A DNA stretch of 21,321 nucleotides from SG8-39 sp032125995 (GCA_032125995.1 JAQBBQ010000028.1:1-21321); one strand, 5' to 3'; counted from the stretch's first letter, positions 1 to 8,612 are shown. Notes: a model not told the origin generated them from the letters alone. Translations and numbers: made by a program.

Positions 1-22
1 GGGGTGGCCCGCAGCGGCAAGG

Positions 23-28
23 TAGAAT
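23..28 (+). promoter_or_regulatory. Candidate -10 box for purM (TAGAAT)
   Basis: The hexamer TAGAAT matches the sigma-70 -10 consensus at five of six positions and lies 53 bases before the purM ATG. The matching -35 position would fall at the very edge of the window, so it cannot be judged. The same hexamer sits just upstream of dnaE, metG and the hydratase gene in this window, which makes it more believable than one isolated match. Confidence 0.35.
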
Positions 29-81
29 TCCGCGGAGGCGAAACTCTATCACGCGGCGGCGCTGCGCCGGGTGCACACTCC

Positions 82-1113
82 ATGACGCAGGGCCTTTCCT
101 ACCGTGACGCGGGTGTCGATATCGATGCGGGCGACGCGCTCATTGAAGCGATCAAGCCGTTTGCAAAGCGGACGCTGCGCCCGGAGGTGCTGACCGGGAT
201 TGGCGGGTTCGGCGCGCTGTGTGAGATCCCGCGAAAGTACCGCCAACCGGTCCTCGTTTCGGGCACCGACGGGGTCGGCACCAAGCTCAAGCTCGCGTTC
301 CTGCTCGATCGCCACGACACCGTAGGCGTCGATCTCGTGGCGATGAGCGCGAACGACGTGCTCGTCCAGGGCGCGGAGCCGCTCCTGTTTCTCGACTACT
401 TCGCCTGCGGAAAACTCGACACGCGTGTTGCCGCGGATGTGATCAAAGGCGTCGCGCGCGGCTGCGAGCTCGCGGGATGTGCCCTGATCGGCGGCGAGAC
501 CGCGGAGATGCCAGGCATGTATTCAACCGGCGAATACGACCTCGCTGGTTTCTGCGTCGGCGTGGTGGAAAAGGACGCCATCGTCGATGGCCGGACGATC
601 GTGCCGGGCGACGCCCTCATCGGGCTCGCCTCGAGCGGCGCCCATGCGAACGGTTATTCACTGGTGCGCAAGATCATCGAGCGCGCGCGGCCCGACCTCA
701 GCGCTGACTTTCATGGACGGGCGCTGGCTGACGTCCTGCTCGAGCCGACACGCATCTACGCCAAACCGGTGCTCGGCTTACTGGCGCAGCTGTCGGTGAA
801 GGGACTGGCCCATATTACGGGCGGCGGCGTGACTGGCAACGTGCCGCGCATGCTTCCCGACGGTACGCGGGCCGTCATTGACGGGCGCGCCTGGCCGCGC
901 CCGCCGCTCTTCGATTGGTTGCAGCGCGAGGGCGGCGTGGCCGAAGATGAAATGCACCGCGTGTTCAACTGCGGGATCGGCATGGTGATCGCCGTCGCCG
1001 CCGCCGACGCGAAGCGCGCGGCCGCAGTGCTTGCGGCGGCGGGCGAGACGGTGTTCGAGATCGGCAGGGTCGAGCACCGCGCCGGCGCCGCAGCCGACGC
1101 GATCATCATCTGA
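82..1113 (+). CDS. purM: Phosphoribosylformylglycinamidine cyclo-ligase (AIR synthetase)
   Basis: PurM catalyses the ATP-dependent closure of FGAM to AIR, the fifth step of de novo purine synthesis, in the cytoplasm. The 343-residue product matches the usual family length of about 345. The N-terminal AIRS domain carries the glycine-rich GIGGFGALCEIP segment, the nucleotide-binding SGTDGVGTKLK motif (residues 60-70) and GGETAEMPGMY (137-147). The C-terminal AIRS_C domain has HITGGGVTGNVPR. The frame stays open upstream to base 4, but the extra 26 residues have no family counterpart, and MTQGLSYRDAGVD is a typical PurM start, so I chose the ATG at 82. No clear Shine-Dalgarno sequence precedes it. 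The gene converges on the EamA transporter gene, and a long hairpin spans its stop codon. Confidence 0.97.
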   Translation: MTQGLSYRDAGVDIDAGDALIEAIKPFAKRTLRPEVLTGIGGFGALCEIPRKYRQPVLVSGTDGVGTKLKLAFLLDRHDTVGVDLVAMSANDVLVQGAEPLLFLDYFACGKLDTRVAADVIKGVARGCELAGCALIGGETAEMPGMYSTGEYDLAGFCVGVVEKDAIVDGRTIVPGDALIGLASSGAHANGYSLVRKIIERARPDLSADFHGRALADVLLEPTRIYAKPVLGLLAQLSVKGLAHITGGGVTGNVPRMLPDGTRAVIDGRAWPRPPLFDWLQREGGVAEDEMHRVFNCGIGMVIAVAAADAKRAAAVLAAAGETVFEIGRVEHRAGAAADAIII

Positions 1114-1139
1114 GGCGCGCGTCGGCTGCGGCCCCGGCG
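1080..1139. repeat. Long inverted repeat across the purM stop codon
   Basis: The arms at 1087-1101 (GCCGCAGCCGACGCG) and 1118-1132 (CGCGTCGGCTGCGGC) are a perfect 15-bp inverted repeat around a 16-base loop that contains the purM TGA. After one C:C mismatch (1086/1133) pairing resumes for six more pairs out to 1080/1139. No T-tract follows on either strand, so it is not a classical intrinsic terminator. It sits between the 3' ends of two convergent genes, where it could stop or protect transcripts from both sides. Confidence 0.7.
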
Positions 1140-1171
1140 TCGGCGCAGGCCGGGTGAGCAACTGGACCGGC

Positions 1172-2074
1172 CTACGCCGACCCCCTGCGCGCAACATAAA
1201 TCCCCGCGAGGACAATGCCGCCGCCCACCATTTGCAGCGCCGCGAGCGGCTCGCCCAGCAGCGTCCAGGCGAAGAGCGCTGCCAGGACGGGCTGGAACAG
1301 CAGGCTGACCGACAAAAATGTGGCCGGAAGGTGGGCCAGCGCGTAGGCGATCAGGCCTTGGCCCGCCGCGTGCGAGATCAGCGCGAGTCCGAGCAGTTTC
1401 CACCAGCCGAGCGCGGCGTGCGGCAGTAGCGCCTCGCCCGAGGCGAGCGCGACGGGAAGGAGCAGCAGCGCAGTCAACGTCGTGCTGGTAGCCATCAGCA
1501 TGAGGACCGAGGTGCCGCGGTCGCGCAGGCCTTTTACGGCGAGCAAATACCATGCGTAGAACATCGCGGTCACTACGCCGAGTCCGTCGCCGAGCAGTGC
1601 AGTCGACGAAAAATCCAGGCTCGAGCGCACCAGCAAACCGACGCCGCAGAGCGCGGTGATCAATCCGACGAGGAACACGCCGCTTGGGCGCTGGCGCCAG
1701 AACAGCCACACCGCAAGCGTGACGAAGATTGAAGCGAGGTTGGCGAGCAGCGTCGAGTTGGCGACCGAGGTGTACTTGATCGACCAGTGCCAGAAGGCAA
1801 GATCGCCCGCGAATGCGACGCCCGCCGCGAGCAGCAGCTTCCAGTGGAGGCGCATCCCGGGCGCGCGCCGACGCCGTCCGAGGGGAACCAGCAGCCAGAG
1901 CGCGGGCACCGCGAGCGCCACACGCCAGAACGCGCTTGCGGTGGGACCGACGTCCGAGACTCGTACCCAGATCGGCGAGAGCGCGATGCAGGTCGCGCCG
2001 GCAAGCAGCGCGCCGAGCGCGAGGCCATCGCGCGCGCCGGCGGGTGGGGCCTCCGAGCCATTTGCCGTGGACAT
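1172..2074 (-). CDS. EamA/DMT-family transporter
   Basis: This is a predicted inner-membrane permease of the drug/metabolite transporter superfamily with two tandem EamA domains and about ten hydrophobic helices over 300 residues. Family marks include FAGDLAFWHWSIKYTSVANSTLLANLASI near the end of the first repeat and FLSVSLLFQPVLAALFAWTLLGEPL in the second. Substrate cannot be read from sequence; family members export amino acids, nucleotides or other metabolites. The frame is open to a TTG at 2095, but I prefer the ATG at 2074 (MSTANGSE). The gene diverges from dnaE and converges on purM. A TATAAA box at 2113-2118 (minus strand) could be its -10 element. Confidence 0.9.
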   Translation of the reverse strand: MSTANGSEAPPAGARDGLALGALLAGATCIALSPIWVRVSDVGPTASAFWRVALAVPALWLLVPLGRRRRAPGMRLHWKLLLAAGVAFAGDLAFWHWSIKYTSVANSTLLANLASIFVTLAVWLFWRQRPSGVFLVGLITALCGVGLLVRSSLDFSSTALLGDGLGVVTAMFYAWYLLAVKGLRDRGTSVLMLMATSTTLTALLLLPVALASGEALLPHAALGWWKLLGLALISHAAGQGLIAYALAHLPATFLSVSLLFQPVLAALFAWTLLGEPLAALQMVGGGIVLAGIYVARRGSA

Positions 2075-2112
2075 GGCGTGATTGTGCGTTCGCAACGCGG
2101 CCAGCGTAGCGA

Positions 2113-2118
2113 TTTATA
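2113..2118 (-). promoter_or_regulatory. Candidate -10 box for the EamA transporter (TATAAA)
   Basis: Read on the minus strand the hexamer is TATAAA, 38 bases before the chosen ATG at 2074. No convincing -35 hexamer sits 16-18 bp upstream. A 10-bp palindrome, CGCAGCTGCG (2120-2129), lies directly upstream, between this box and the dnaE box. Confidence 0.3.
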
Positions 2119-2144
2119 GCGCAGCTGCGTGCACTGAGCCAGTG

Positions 2145-2150
2145 TAGAAT
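2145..2150 (+). promoter_or_regulatory. Candidate -10 box for dnaE (TAGAAT)
   Basis: TAGAAT ends only nine bases before the dnaE ATG at 2160, so transcription starting six to eight bases downstream would give an almost leaderless mRNA. There is no Shine-Dalgarno sequence between the box and the ATG, which agrees with that reading. The -35 region is weak. Confidence 0.35.
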
Positions 2151-2159
2151 TTTCGTTCG

Positions 2160-5100
2160 ATGACCGCGCCGCGTTTCGTCCACCTTCGGCTGCACAGCGA
2201 GTACTCGGTGGCGGATGGAATCGTACGCATCGACGATGCCGTCGAGCGCGCAGCGGCCGATGGCATGCCGGCGTTGGCGCTCACCGACGCGGGCAACGTA
2301 TTTGGCATGGTGAAGTTCTACGAGGCGGCACGCGCCGCCGGCGTGAAGCCCGTCATCGGCGTGGACTGTTGGCTGCAGAACGAGGCCGATCGCGACAAGC
2401 CGTTCCGAATCCTGTTGCTCGTCGCGTCACGGGCGGGTTACCTGCACCTGTGCGAATTGCTTTCGCGCGCCTGGCTGAAAAACCAACGCCGTGGACGGCC
2501 CGAGCTCGTGCGCGACTGGTTTTCGGCGCAGGACAGCCAAGGGTTGATTGCGCTGTCGGGTGCCGCAGCGGGCGATGTCGGCCAGGCGCTGCTCGCGGCC
2601 AACGATGCTGCTGCGGAACGCCTCGCCGCGGGCTGGTCCGCGCTGTTCCCGGGGCGCTACTACGTTGAACTGCAGCGCGCCGGCCAGCCGCAGGCGGAGG
2701 CGCTCGTTGCGCGTTCAGTCGCGTTGGCCGTCAAGCTCGACTTGCCGGTCGTCGCCACCCATCCGGTGCAGTTTCTCGACCCGGACGACTTCAGGGCGCA
2801 TGAGGCGCGGGTGTGCATCTCGCAGGGCACCGTGCTCGGTGACCGGCGCCGGCCGCGCACCTTCACCGCCGCGCAGTATTTCAAGACCCAGGACGAAATG
2901 GCGAGCCTGTTCGCCGACGTGCCGCAAGCGCTGGAGAATGCGGTCGAAATCGCGCGCCGCTGCACCCTGGAGATTACGCTCGGCACCAGCCGACTGCCGG
3001 ATTTCCCGACCCCTGAGGGCGTGACGCGTGACAGCTTTCTGCGTCAGCAGGCGGCCGCGGGCCTCGCGCTGCGCCTCGAAAAGCTCTACCCCGATGCGGT
3101 TGCGCGCGAGTCGAATATGCCGCGCTACCGCGCGCGGCTCGACTTCGAGAACGAGACGATCGTGCAGATGGGATTCGCCGGGTACTTTCTGATCGTCGCC
3201 GACTTCATCAACTGGGCGAAGAAAAACGGCGTTCCCGTCGGGCCCGGACGCGGCTCGGGTGCGGGATCGCTCGTCGCCTATGCGCTGGGCATCACCGACC
3301 TGGATCCACTGCGTTACGACTTGCTGTTCGAGCGCTTCCTGAATCCGGAGCGTGTATCGATGCCCGACTTCGACATCGATTTCTGCCAGGATGGGCGTGA
3401 CAAGGTGATCCAGTACGTGCGCCGCCGCTATGGCGAGGACTGCGTCTCGCAGATCGTGACCTTCGGCACCATGGCGGCGCGGGCGGTGGTGCGCGACACG
3501 GGGCGCGTGCTCGACCTGGGTTACAACTTCTGCGACCAGATCGCCAAGCTCATCCCGTTCCAGCCCGGCAAGACCATTACGCTTGCGGATGCACGGCGCA
3601 TGGAGCCGCTGCTCGCGGAGCGCGAGAAGAACGAAGACGAGGTGAAGGAGCTGCTCGCGCTCGCCGGAAAGCTCGAAGGCCTCGCGCGCAACGTCGGCAT
3701 GCACGCGGGCGGGGTGCTGATTGCGCCGGGCAAGCTCACCGATTTCTGCCCGCTCTACGCGGCCGAGGGCACGTCGAACGTGGTGTCGCAGCTCGACAAG
3801 GATGACGTCGAGGCGATTGGTCTGGTGAAGTTCGATTTTCTCGGCCTCACCACGCTGACCATCCTCGACTGGGCGCAACGCCATGTGCGCGCGCTTGGCG
3901 ATGCCGGATTCATGCTTGACGCGGTACCGCTCGACGACGCCGAGACCTACCGCCTGCTGTCGGCCGGCAACACGACCGCCGTGTTTCAGCTGGAATCGCG
4001 CGGCATGCGCGACATGATCCGCCGCGCGAGACCAGATCGGTTCGAGGACGTGATCGCGTTGGTTGCGCTGTATCGCCCGGGTCCGATGGATCTCATCCCG
4101 GATTTCATCGCCCGCAAGCACGGCCGCCAGCGCGTCGAATTCATTGACCCGCGGCTCGAACCCATTCTCGGGCCGACGTACGGAATCATGGTCTACCAGG
4201 AACAGGTGATGCAGATCGCGCAGGTCATCGGTGGCTACACGCTCGGCAGCGCCGACCTGCTGCGGCGCGCGATGGGTAAGAAGAAGCCGGAGGAAATGGC
4301 GGAGCAGCGCGATATTTTCGTCGGCGGCGCGCAAAACAACGGCCTCACACGCGGGCGGGCGACGCAGCTGTTCGACCTGATGGAGAAGTTCGCCGGCTAC
4401 GGGTTCAACAAGTCGCACGCTGCCGCGTACGCACTGCTCGCGTACCAGACGGCCTACATGAAGACGCACAATACGGCGGCATTCATGGCGGCGAACCTGT
4501 CGGCCGTGATGGACGATACCGACAAGGTACGGGCGATTTACGAAGACAGCGTCGCCAATGGGCTGCAGGTTCTGCCACCCGATGTCAACGCATCGGATTA
4601 CCGGTTCGTTCCGATCGACGCGAAGACGGTCCGTTACGGACTCGGCGCGGTGCGCGGCACCGGAGAGTCGGCGATCGCCGCGATCCTGCGGGTTCGCGCA
4701 CCGGCGCCGTTTACCGATCTGTTCGATTTCTGTCGGCGTGTTGACAAGCGCATCATCAACCGGCGCGTCATCGAGGCGCTTGTGCGCGCCGGCGCGTTCG
4801 ATGCGATCGAGGGCGATCGAGCGCGGCTGCTGGCCTCCGTGGGCCGTGCCCTGGAGCTCGCCGAGCAGGCCGAGCGCCAGGCGTCGCAAGTGAGTCTGTT
4901 CGGTGACGCCGAGGCGGCCGCCGGAATCGCGGGCGTGCTGATTGACGCGAAGCCTTGGGATCTGCGCCAACAGTTGACCGAGGAAAAGACGGCGCTCGGA
5001 TTCTGCCTGTCGGGGCATCTGTTCTCGATTTACGCGCGCGAGCTCACCGGGTTTCCGCGCGTGTCGCTGGCCGAGATCGAACCCGCCGAGCATCGCGTAT

Positions 5101-5603
5101 GGCTCGCCGGCGTCGTCGCGTCTGCGCGCGTGCAGATGACGCGGCGCGGACGCATGATGGTGGTCGTGATCGATGATGGCACCGCGCAGGTCGAACTCAC
5201 GGTGTTCAACGAGCTGTTCGAGCGCCATCGCGACAAGCTCAAGGAGGACATGCTGCTCGTCGTCCAGGGCAAGGTGCAAATGGACAATTTTTCGGGCGGG
5301 CTGCGGGTCACCGCAGAAGACCTGCTCGACCTCGCCAGTCTGCGCTGCCGCTACGCGTCGCGGCTGCGCATCGCGCTGAATGGACAGGCGGACGCGCAAC
5401 GCCTGCGCGAACTGCTCTCCCCGTACCGGGCCGTGGGCGAGGGGGCTTGCCCCGTGCACGTGCATTACGAGAATGCAAAGGCGGCGTGTGACGTTGTGCT
5501 GGGCGACAGCTGGCGCGTGCGTCCGGACGGCCCGTTGATCGAATGCCTGGCCGAGTGGTTGGCGCCGGAGAACGTTCAGGTGGTATACGCCGCGGCGGGC
5601 TGA
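2160..5603 (+). CDS. dnaE: DNA polymerase III alpha subunit
   Basis: DnaE is the catalytic subunit of the replicative polymerase holoenzyme. The 1147-residue product is close to the 1160 of E. coli DnaE. In order it has an N-terminal PHP domain (FVHLRLHSEYSVADG), the palm with catalytic aspartates in PDFDIDF (D403, D405) and LVKFDFLGL (D559), the fingers with YRPGPMDLIPDFI and YGIMVYQEQVMQIAQ, a helix-hairpin-helix region, the clamp-binding pentapeptide QVSLF (910-914) and an OB-fold with VWLAGVVASARVQMTRRGRMM near residue 980. The start MTAPRFVHLRLHS is typical for the family. No Shine-Dalgarno sequence is visible and a TAGAAT box lies just upstream. The gene ends 25 bases before the 3' end of the convergent acylphosphatase gene. 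Confidence 0.98.
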   Translation: MTAPRFVHLRLHSEYSVADGIVRIDDAVERAAADGMPALALTDAGNVFGMVKFYEAARAAGVKPVIGVDCWLQNEADRDKPFRILLLVASRAGYLHLCELLSRAWLKNQRRGRPELVRDWFSAQDSQGLIALSGAAAGDVGQALLAANDAAAERLAAGWSALFPGRYYVELQRAGQPQAEALVARSVALAVKLDLPVVATHPVQFLDPDDFRAHEARVCISQGTVLGDRRRPRTFTAAQYFKTQDEMASLFADVPQALENAVEIARRCTLEITLGTSRLPDFPTPEGVTRDSFLRQQAAAGLALRLEKLYPDAVARESNMPRYRARLDFENETIVQMGFAGYFLIVADFINWAKKNGVPVGPGRGSGAGSLVAYALGITDLDPLRYDLLFERFLNPERVSMPDFDIDFCQDGRDKVIQYVRRRYGEDCVSQIVTFGTMAARAVVRDTGRVLDLGYNFCDQIAKLIPFQPGKTITLADARRMEPLLAEREKNEDEVKELLALAGKLEGLARNVGMHAGGVLIAPGKLTDFCPLYAAEGTSNVVSQLDKDDVEAIGLVKFDFLGLTTLTILDWAQRHVRALGDAGFMLDAVPLDDAETYRLLSAGNTTAVFQLESRGMRDMIRRARPDRFEDVIALVALYRPGPMDLIPDFIARKHGRQRVEFIDPRLEPILGPTYGIMVYQEQVMQIAQVIGGYTLGSADLLRRAMGKKKPEEMAEQRDIFVGGAQNNGLTRGRATQLFDLMEKFAGYGFNKSHAAAYALLAYQTAYMKTHNTAAFMAANLSAVMDDTDKVRAIYEDSVANGLQVLPPDVNASDYRFVPIDAKTVRYGLGAVRGTGESAIAAILRVRAPAPFTDLFDFCRRVDKRIINRRVIEALVRAGAFDAIEGDRARLLASVGRALELAEQAERQASQVSLFGDAEAAAGIAGVLIDAKPWDLRQQLTEEKTALGFCLSGHLFSIYARELTGFPRVSLAEIEPAEHRVWLAGVVASARVQMTRRGRMMVVVIDDGTAQVELTVFNELFERHRDKLKEDMLLVVQGKVQMDNFSGGLRVTAEDLLDLASLRCRYASRLRIALNGQADAQRLRELLSPYRAVGEGACPVHVHYENAKAACDVVLGDSWRVRPDGPLIECLAEWLAPENVQVVYAAAG

Positions 5604-5628
5604 GCGCCTTCGCGCACGGCGGACGGGA

Positions 5629-5925
5629 CTACGCGCTCGGCCGCTGGACGAACCCGGCGGGTGGTGACGGTGTCGCATCGGCCACCTCGACCAGCACGTC
5701 GGCGACGCGCGCCGCGGGCGGTCCGTGATGGGACCACGCGACCAAGGCCTGGACGTCCTCGATCGCTCCGTATACCTCGGCTTCAACGCAGCCATCGATG
5801 CGATTACGTACCCAGCCGCTGAGCCCGTGGGCCTCGGCCGCCGCGCACAGCGCGGTGCGAAAGCCGACGCCCTGCACCCGTCCCGTAATGCGCAGACGCC
5901 GCGCGATCTTGCCTATTTTCACCAT
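5629..5925 (-). CDS. acyP: Acylphosphatase
   Basis: This small cytoplasmic enzyme hydrolyses carboxyl-phosphate bonds such as that of acetyl phosphate. The 98-residue product has the family signature RITGRVQGVGFR with the phosphate-binding arginine (R23) and GWVRNRIDG with the catalytic asparagine (N41). An in-frame ATG at 5955 would add ten residues (MDAPVIHACL) and has a poorly spaced AAGG before it. I chose the ATG at 5925 because family members usually begin a few residues before the first strand, but neither start has a good ribosome binding site. It converges on dnaE and diverges from the pilin-like gene. Confidence 0.9.
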   Translation of the reverse strand: MVKIGKIARRLRITGRVQGVGFRTALCAAAEAHGLSGWVRNRIDGCVEAEVYGAIEDVQALVAWSHHGPPAARVADVLVEVADATPSPPAGFVQRPSA

Positions 5926-5997
5926 TAGACACGCATGGATTACGGGGGCGTCCATGGTAAGCTGACCTTGAAACGATAAGGCGATTGAGGAGGGGAA

Positions 5998-6390
5998 ATG
6001 CGTGCTGTTCTGATCGTCGTTGCCGTTTTGGCGCTGGTCGGATTCCTTGCGGTTGCGGTCGTTCTGCCGATGATGGCGGATGCCGAGGCGAAGGAAGCGG
6101 CGCAGGCGCTGATCGCCGGGACCGAGCCGGCCAAGCAGAAGGTGGTCGCCGCGGCGGAAAAGGCCAAGAACCTGGATGGATCGGGCAACGGGCTGAAGCT
6201 GCCGCCGGTCGTCGACTCGAAGTACGGGGAGTTGAAGTGGATCGTTGCGCCGAGCGGCGAGGTGCGTGGCTGGAACGAGCAGAATGCCATTGAGATCGCG
6301 CTGACGCCGGTCATGCAGAGCGGCAAAGTGTCTTGGCGCTGCCGCGGCTACCCCAACACGGTAATGCCGCCGGTCTGTGGCGGGCGCTGA
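5998..6390 (+). CDS. Pilin-like membrane-anchored protein without prepilin leader
   Basis: The 130-residue product begins with one hydrophobic helix (residues 4-26, VLIVVAVLALVGFLAVAVVL), followed by a charged Ala/Lys/Glu-rich helix and a C-terminal globular part. The tail resembles the end of type IV major pilins: an Ile/Leu strand (AIEIALTPVM), KVSWRCRG, then a second cysteine close to the C-terminus (C115 and C127), like the pilin disulfide loop. The prepilin peptidase site (Gly-Phe-Thr-Leu-Ile-Glu) is missing, so it should stay as an N-anchored periplasmic protein and not be assembled as a pilin. The start is fixed by a strong GGAGGGG ribosome binding site six to ten bases upstream. It is monocistronic and ends in an intrinsic terminator. 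The pilin relationship is inferred from pattern only. Confidence 0.8.
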   Translation: MRAVLIVVAVLALVGFLAVAVVLPMMADAEAKEAAQALIAGTEPAKQKVVAAAEKAKNLDGSGNGLKLPPVVDSKYGELKWIVAPSGEVRGWNEQNAIEIALTPVMQSGKVSWRCRGYPNTVMPPVCGGR

Positions 6391-6421
6391 ACGCGCGAAT
6401 CACGCACACCACACTACACGG

Positions 6422-6451
6422 CGGGCGGCTTCGGCCGCCCGTTTTGTTTTT
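6422..6451 (+). terminator. Rho-independent terminator after the pilin-like gene
   Basis: A perfect 8-bp stem (CGGGCGGC / GCCGCCCG, 6422-6429 and 6434-6441) closes on a TTCG tetraloop and is followed at once by TTTTGTTTTT. It starts 31 bases after the stop codon at 6390. The T-tract is on the plus strand only, so it serves the pilin-like gene and not metG, which converges from the right. Confidence 0.93.
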
Positions 6452-6497
6452 GCGGCGAGGCGCGGACCGACCGAGGCCGGCGACCGATTCTCGGTTG

Positions 6498-8588
6498 CTA
6501 TTTCACCTGCATGCCGGGGACCGCACCCGCATCCGGTGCGACAAGAAAAATACCGGGCCCTTCGCCTGAGGCCGCCAGCACCATGCCCTCGGAGACGCCA
6601 AAGCGCATCTTGCGTGGCGCCAGGTTGGCCACCATCACGGTCAGTCGCCCCTTGAGCGCCTCGGGCGGGTAAGCCGACTTGATGCCGGCGAACACGGTGC
6701 GGGTTTCGGATCCGATATCGAGCGTCAGCTTGAGAAGTTTGTCGGCACCCTCGACCTGTTCGGCGTCGACGATTTTCGCCACACGCAGGTCGAGCTTGGT
6801 GAAGTCGTCGATCGAAATGGGATCAGTCACGCTGGAATCCTTCTGGGCTAAATGCTGCTGGTGCTCGGCGTGGGTTTGCGGCGTGTGTGGAGCGTGCGTG
6901 GCAGAAACGGCCGGTGGCGACGCGAACAGGGCGTCGAACTGCTTTTCGTCGACCCGGCTCATCAGGTGTCTGAACGGCTGGATTCGCGTTGGCCGGCGTT
7001 TGCGGTCCTCGAAGTTCAGATCGTGATGCATGCCAAATAGCTCGCGCGCGACCCGCGCCGCAGTCGCGGGCAGGATCGGTGCAAGGTACACCGTGAGCAC
7101 GAAGAAGGCATCGATGGCCTCGGTGCATGCACGATGTAGTTCGCTGCGCTTTGCAGGGTCCTTGGCAAGTGCCCACGGTTGCGCCTGGTCGTAGCGCTGG
7201 TTCGCGACGTCGGCCAGCCGCATCACTTCCCGGATCACCTTTCCAAACTCACGATTTTCATAGGCATCGAGAATAAGGTCCGCCGACGCAATCGCGACCG
7301 CCCATGAGAACTGCGGGTCAATCTCCTCCTCGGGGAACGCATAAAGATTTCCGTCGAAGTGCTTGGCGATGAATCCTGCCGCGCGGCTCGCGATGTTGAC
7401 GTACTTGCCGACGAGATCGCTGTTGACGCGGGCGATGAAATCGTCCGGGTTGAAGTCGACGTCCTCGACGCTCGCGTTCAGCTTCGCGGCGATGTAGTAG
7501 CGCAGCCACTCCGGATTCATCCCGATGTCGAGGTAGCGCAGCGGGCTGATTCCGGTGCCACGCGACTTCGACATCTTCTCGCCGGACACGCCGATGAATC
7601 CGTGCACGTAGACGTGATCCGGAACCCGGTACGGGGTGCCGGCGAACTCGAGCATCGCCGGCCAGAACAGGGTGTGGAAATAGATGATGTCCTTGCCGAT
7701 GAAGTGGATCTGCTCGGTGCGGGGGTCGGCGAGGAAGGCTTCGAAGTCAATCCCCTTGCGGTCGCAGTACTGCTTCAGGCTGGCGAGGTAGCCGATCGGG
7801 GCGTCGAGCCAGACGTAGAGGTATTTCTCGTCTGCGATATCCGGAATGCGAATGCCGAAATAGGGTGGGTCGCGTGAAATGTCCCAGTCGGCGAGCGCCT
7901 TATCGCCCTCGCCCTCGAGCCATTCCTTGGCCTTGTTGATGACCTGGGGCTGCAGACGTCCGGGCGTGTCGATCCAGCGCTTGAGGAATGCCTTGCATTT
8001 CGCGTCCGAGAGCTTGAAGAAATGGTGCTCCGAGGATTTCAGGATCGGGGGTGCGCCGGAGAGCGTCGAATACGGCTTGCGCAGATCGGTTGCGGCGTAG
8101 ACCGAGCTGCAGTTCTCGCAGGCGTCGCCGAACTGGTCGGCGGCGCCGCAGCTGGGGCATTCGCCCTTGATGTAACGGTCGGCGAGGAACATGCCCTTCA
8201 CCGGATCGTAGAACTGCTCGACCAAACGGGTGGTGATCAGCCCGGCAGCCTTCAGTTTGCGGTAAATATCCTGCGACAGCGCGGTGTTCTCCGGCGAGTG
8301 CGTCGAATGCCAGTTGTCGAAGGAAATGTGGAAGCCCCGCAGGTACTTCGGGCGCTCCGCGGCGATTCGCCCGATCAGCGCCTCGGGCGCGATACCCTCG
8401 GCCTCGGCCTTGAGCATGATCGGTGCGCCGTGCGCGTCGTCCGCGCCGATCAGATGCACCTCGTGCCCCTGCATGCGCTGGAATCGCACCCAGATGTCGG
8501 CCTGGATGTACTCCATGATGTGGCCGATGTGAAACGAACCGTTCGCGTAAGGCAGCGCGGTTGTAACGAAGAGCCTGCGGGAAGACAT
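6498..8588 (-). CDS. metG: Methionyl-tRNA synthetase
   Basis: MetG charges tRNA-Met with methionine in the cytoplasm. The 696-residue product is the long dimeric form. It has the class I signature HIGH (residues 20-23), a zinc-binding knuckle CPSC-x9-CENC (C144, C147, C157, C160), the KMSKS loop (338-342), an anticodon-binding helical domain and a C-terminal EMAP-like tRNA-binding domain (DFTKLDLRVAKIVDAE). The linker before this domain is rich in histidine, threonine and glutamine (THAPHTPQTHAEHQQH). An upstream in-frame TTG at 8603 is possible, but an extended -10 box at 8613-8621 would put the transcript start near it, so the ATG at 8588 (MSSRRLFVTTALPYANG) is favoured. It diverges from mrp. 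Confidence 0.97.
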   Translation of the reverse strand: MSSRRLFVTTALPYANGSFHIGHIMEYIQADIWVRFQRMQGHEVHLIGADDAHGAPIMLKAEAEGIAPEALIGRIAAERPKYLRGFHISFDNWHSTHSPENTALSQDIYRKLKAAGLITTRLVEQFYDPVKGMFLADRYIKGECPSCGAADQFGDACENCSSVYAATDLRKPYSTLSGAPPILKSSEHHFFKLSDAKCKAFLKRWIDTPGRLQPQVINKAKEWLEGEGDKALADWDISRDPPYFGIRIPDIADEKYLYVWLDAPIGYLASLKQYCDRKGIDFEAFLADPRTEQIHFIGKDIIYFHTLFWPAMLEFAGTPYRVPDHVYVHGFIGVSGEKMSKSRGTGISPLRYLDIGMNPEWLRYYIAAKLNASVEDVDFNPDDFIARVNSDLVGKYVNIASRAAGFIAKHFDGNLYAFPEEEIDPQFSWAVAIASADLILDAYENREFGKVIREVMRLADVANQRYDQAQPWALAKDPAKRSELHRACTEAIDAFFVLTVYLAPILPATAARVARELFGMHHDLNFEDRKRRPTRIQPFRHLMSRVDEKQFDALFASPPAVSATHAPHTPQTHAEHQQHLAQKDSSVTDPISIDDFTKLDLRVAKIVDAEQVEGADKLLKLTLDIGSETRTVFAGIKSAYPPEALKGRLTVMVANLAPRKMRFGVSEGMVLAASGEGPGIFLVAPDAGAVPGMQVK

Positions 8589-8612
8589 CGGAGCGGGGCG
8601 CAAGGAGCGCGA

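Noticed and set aside
1..81. A longer PurM start at base 4
   Set aside because: The additional residues do not look like PurM, and a candidate -10 box falls inside them.
756..2195. A 479-codon minus-strand frame across purM, the EamA gene and the dnaE start
   Set aside because: It crosses three well-supported genes and shows no domain; it is a shadow of the EamA frame.
2715..5795. A 1026-codon open frame antisense to dnaE
   Set aside because: It lies almost wholly opposite dnaE, its product is rich in Arg, His and Ala with no known motif, and such frames are expected where the third codon positions are mostly G or C.
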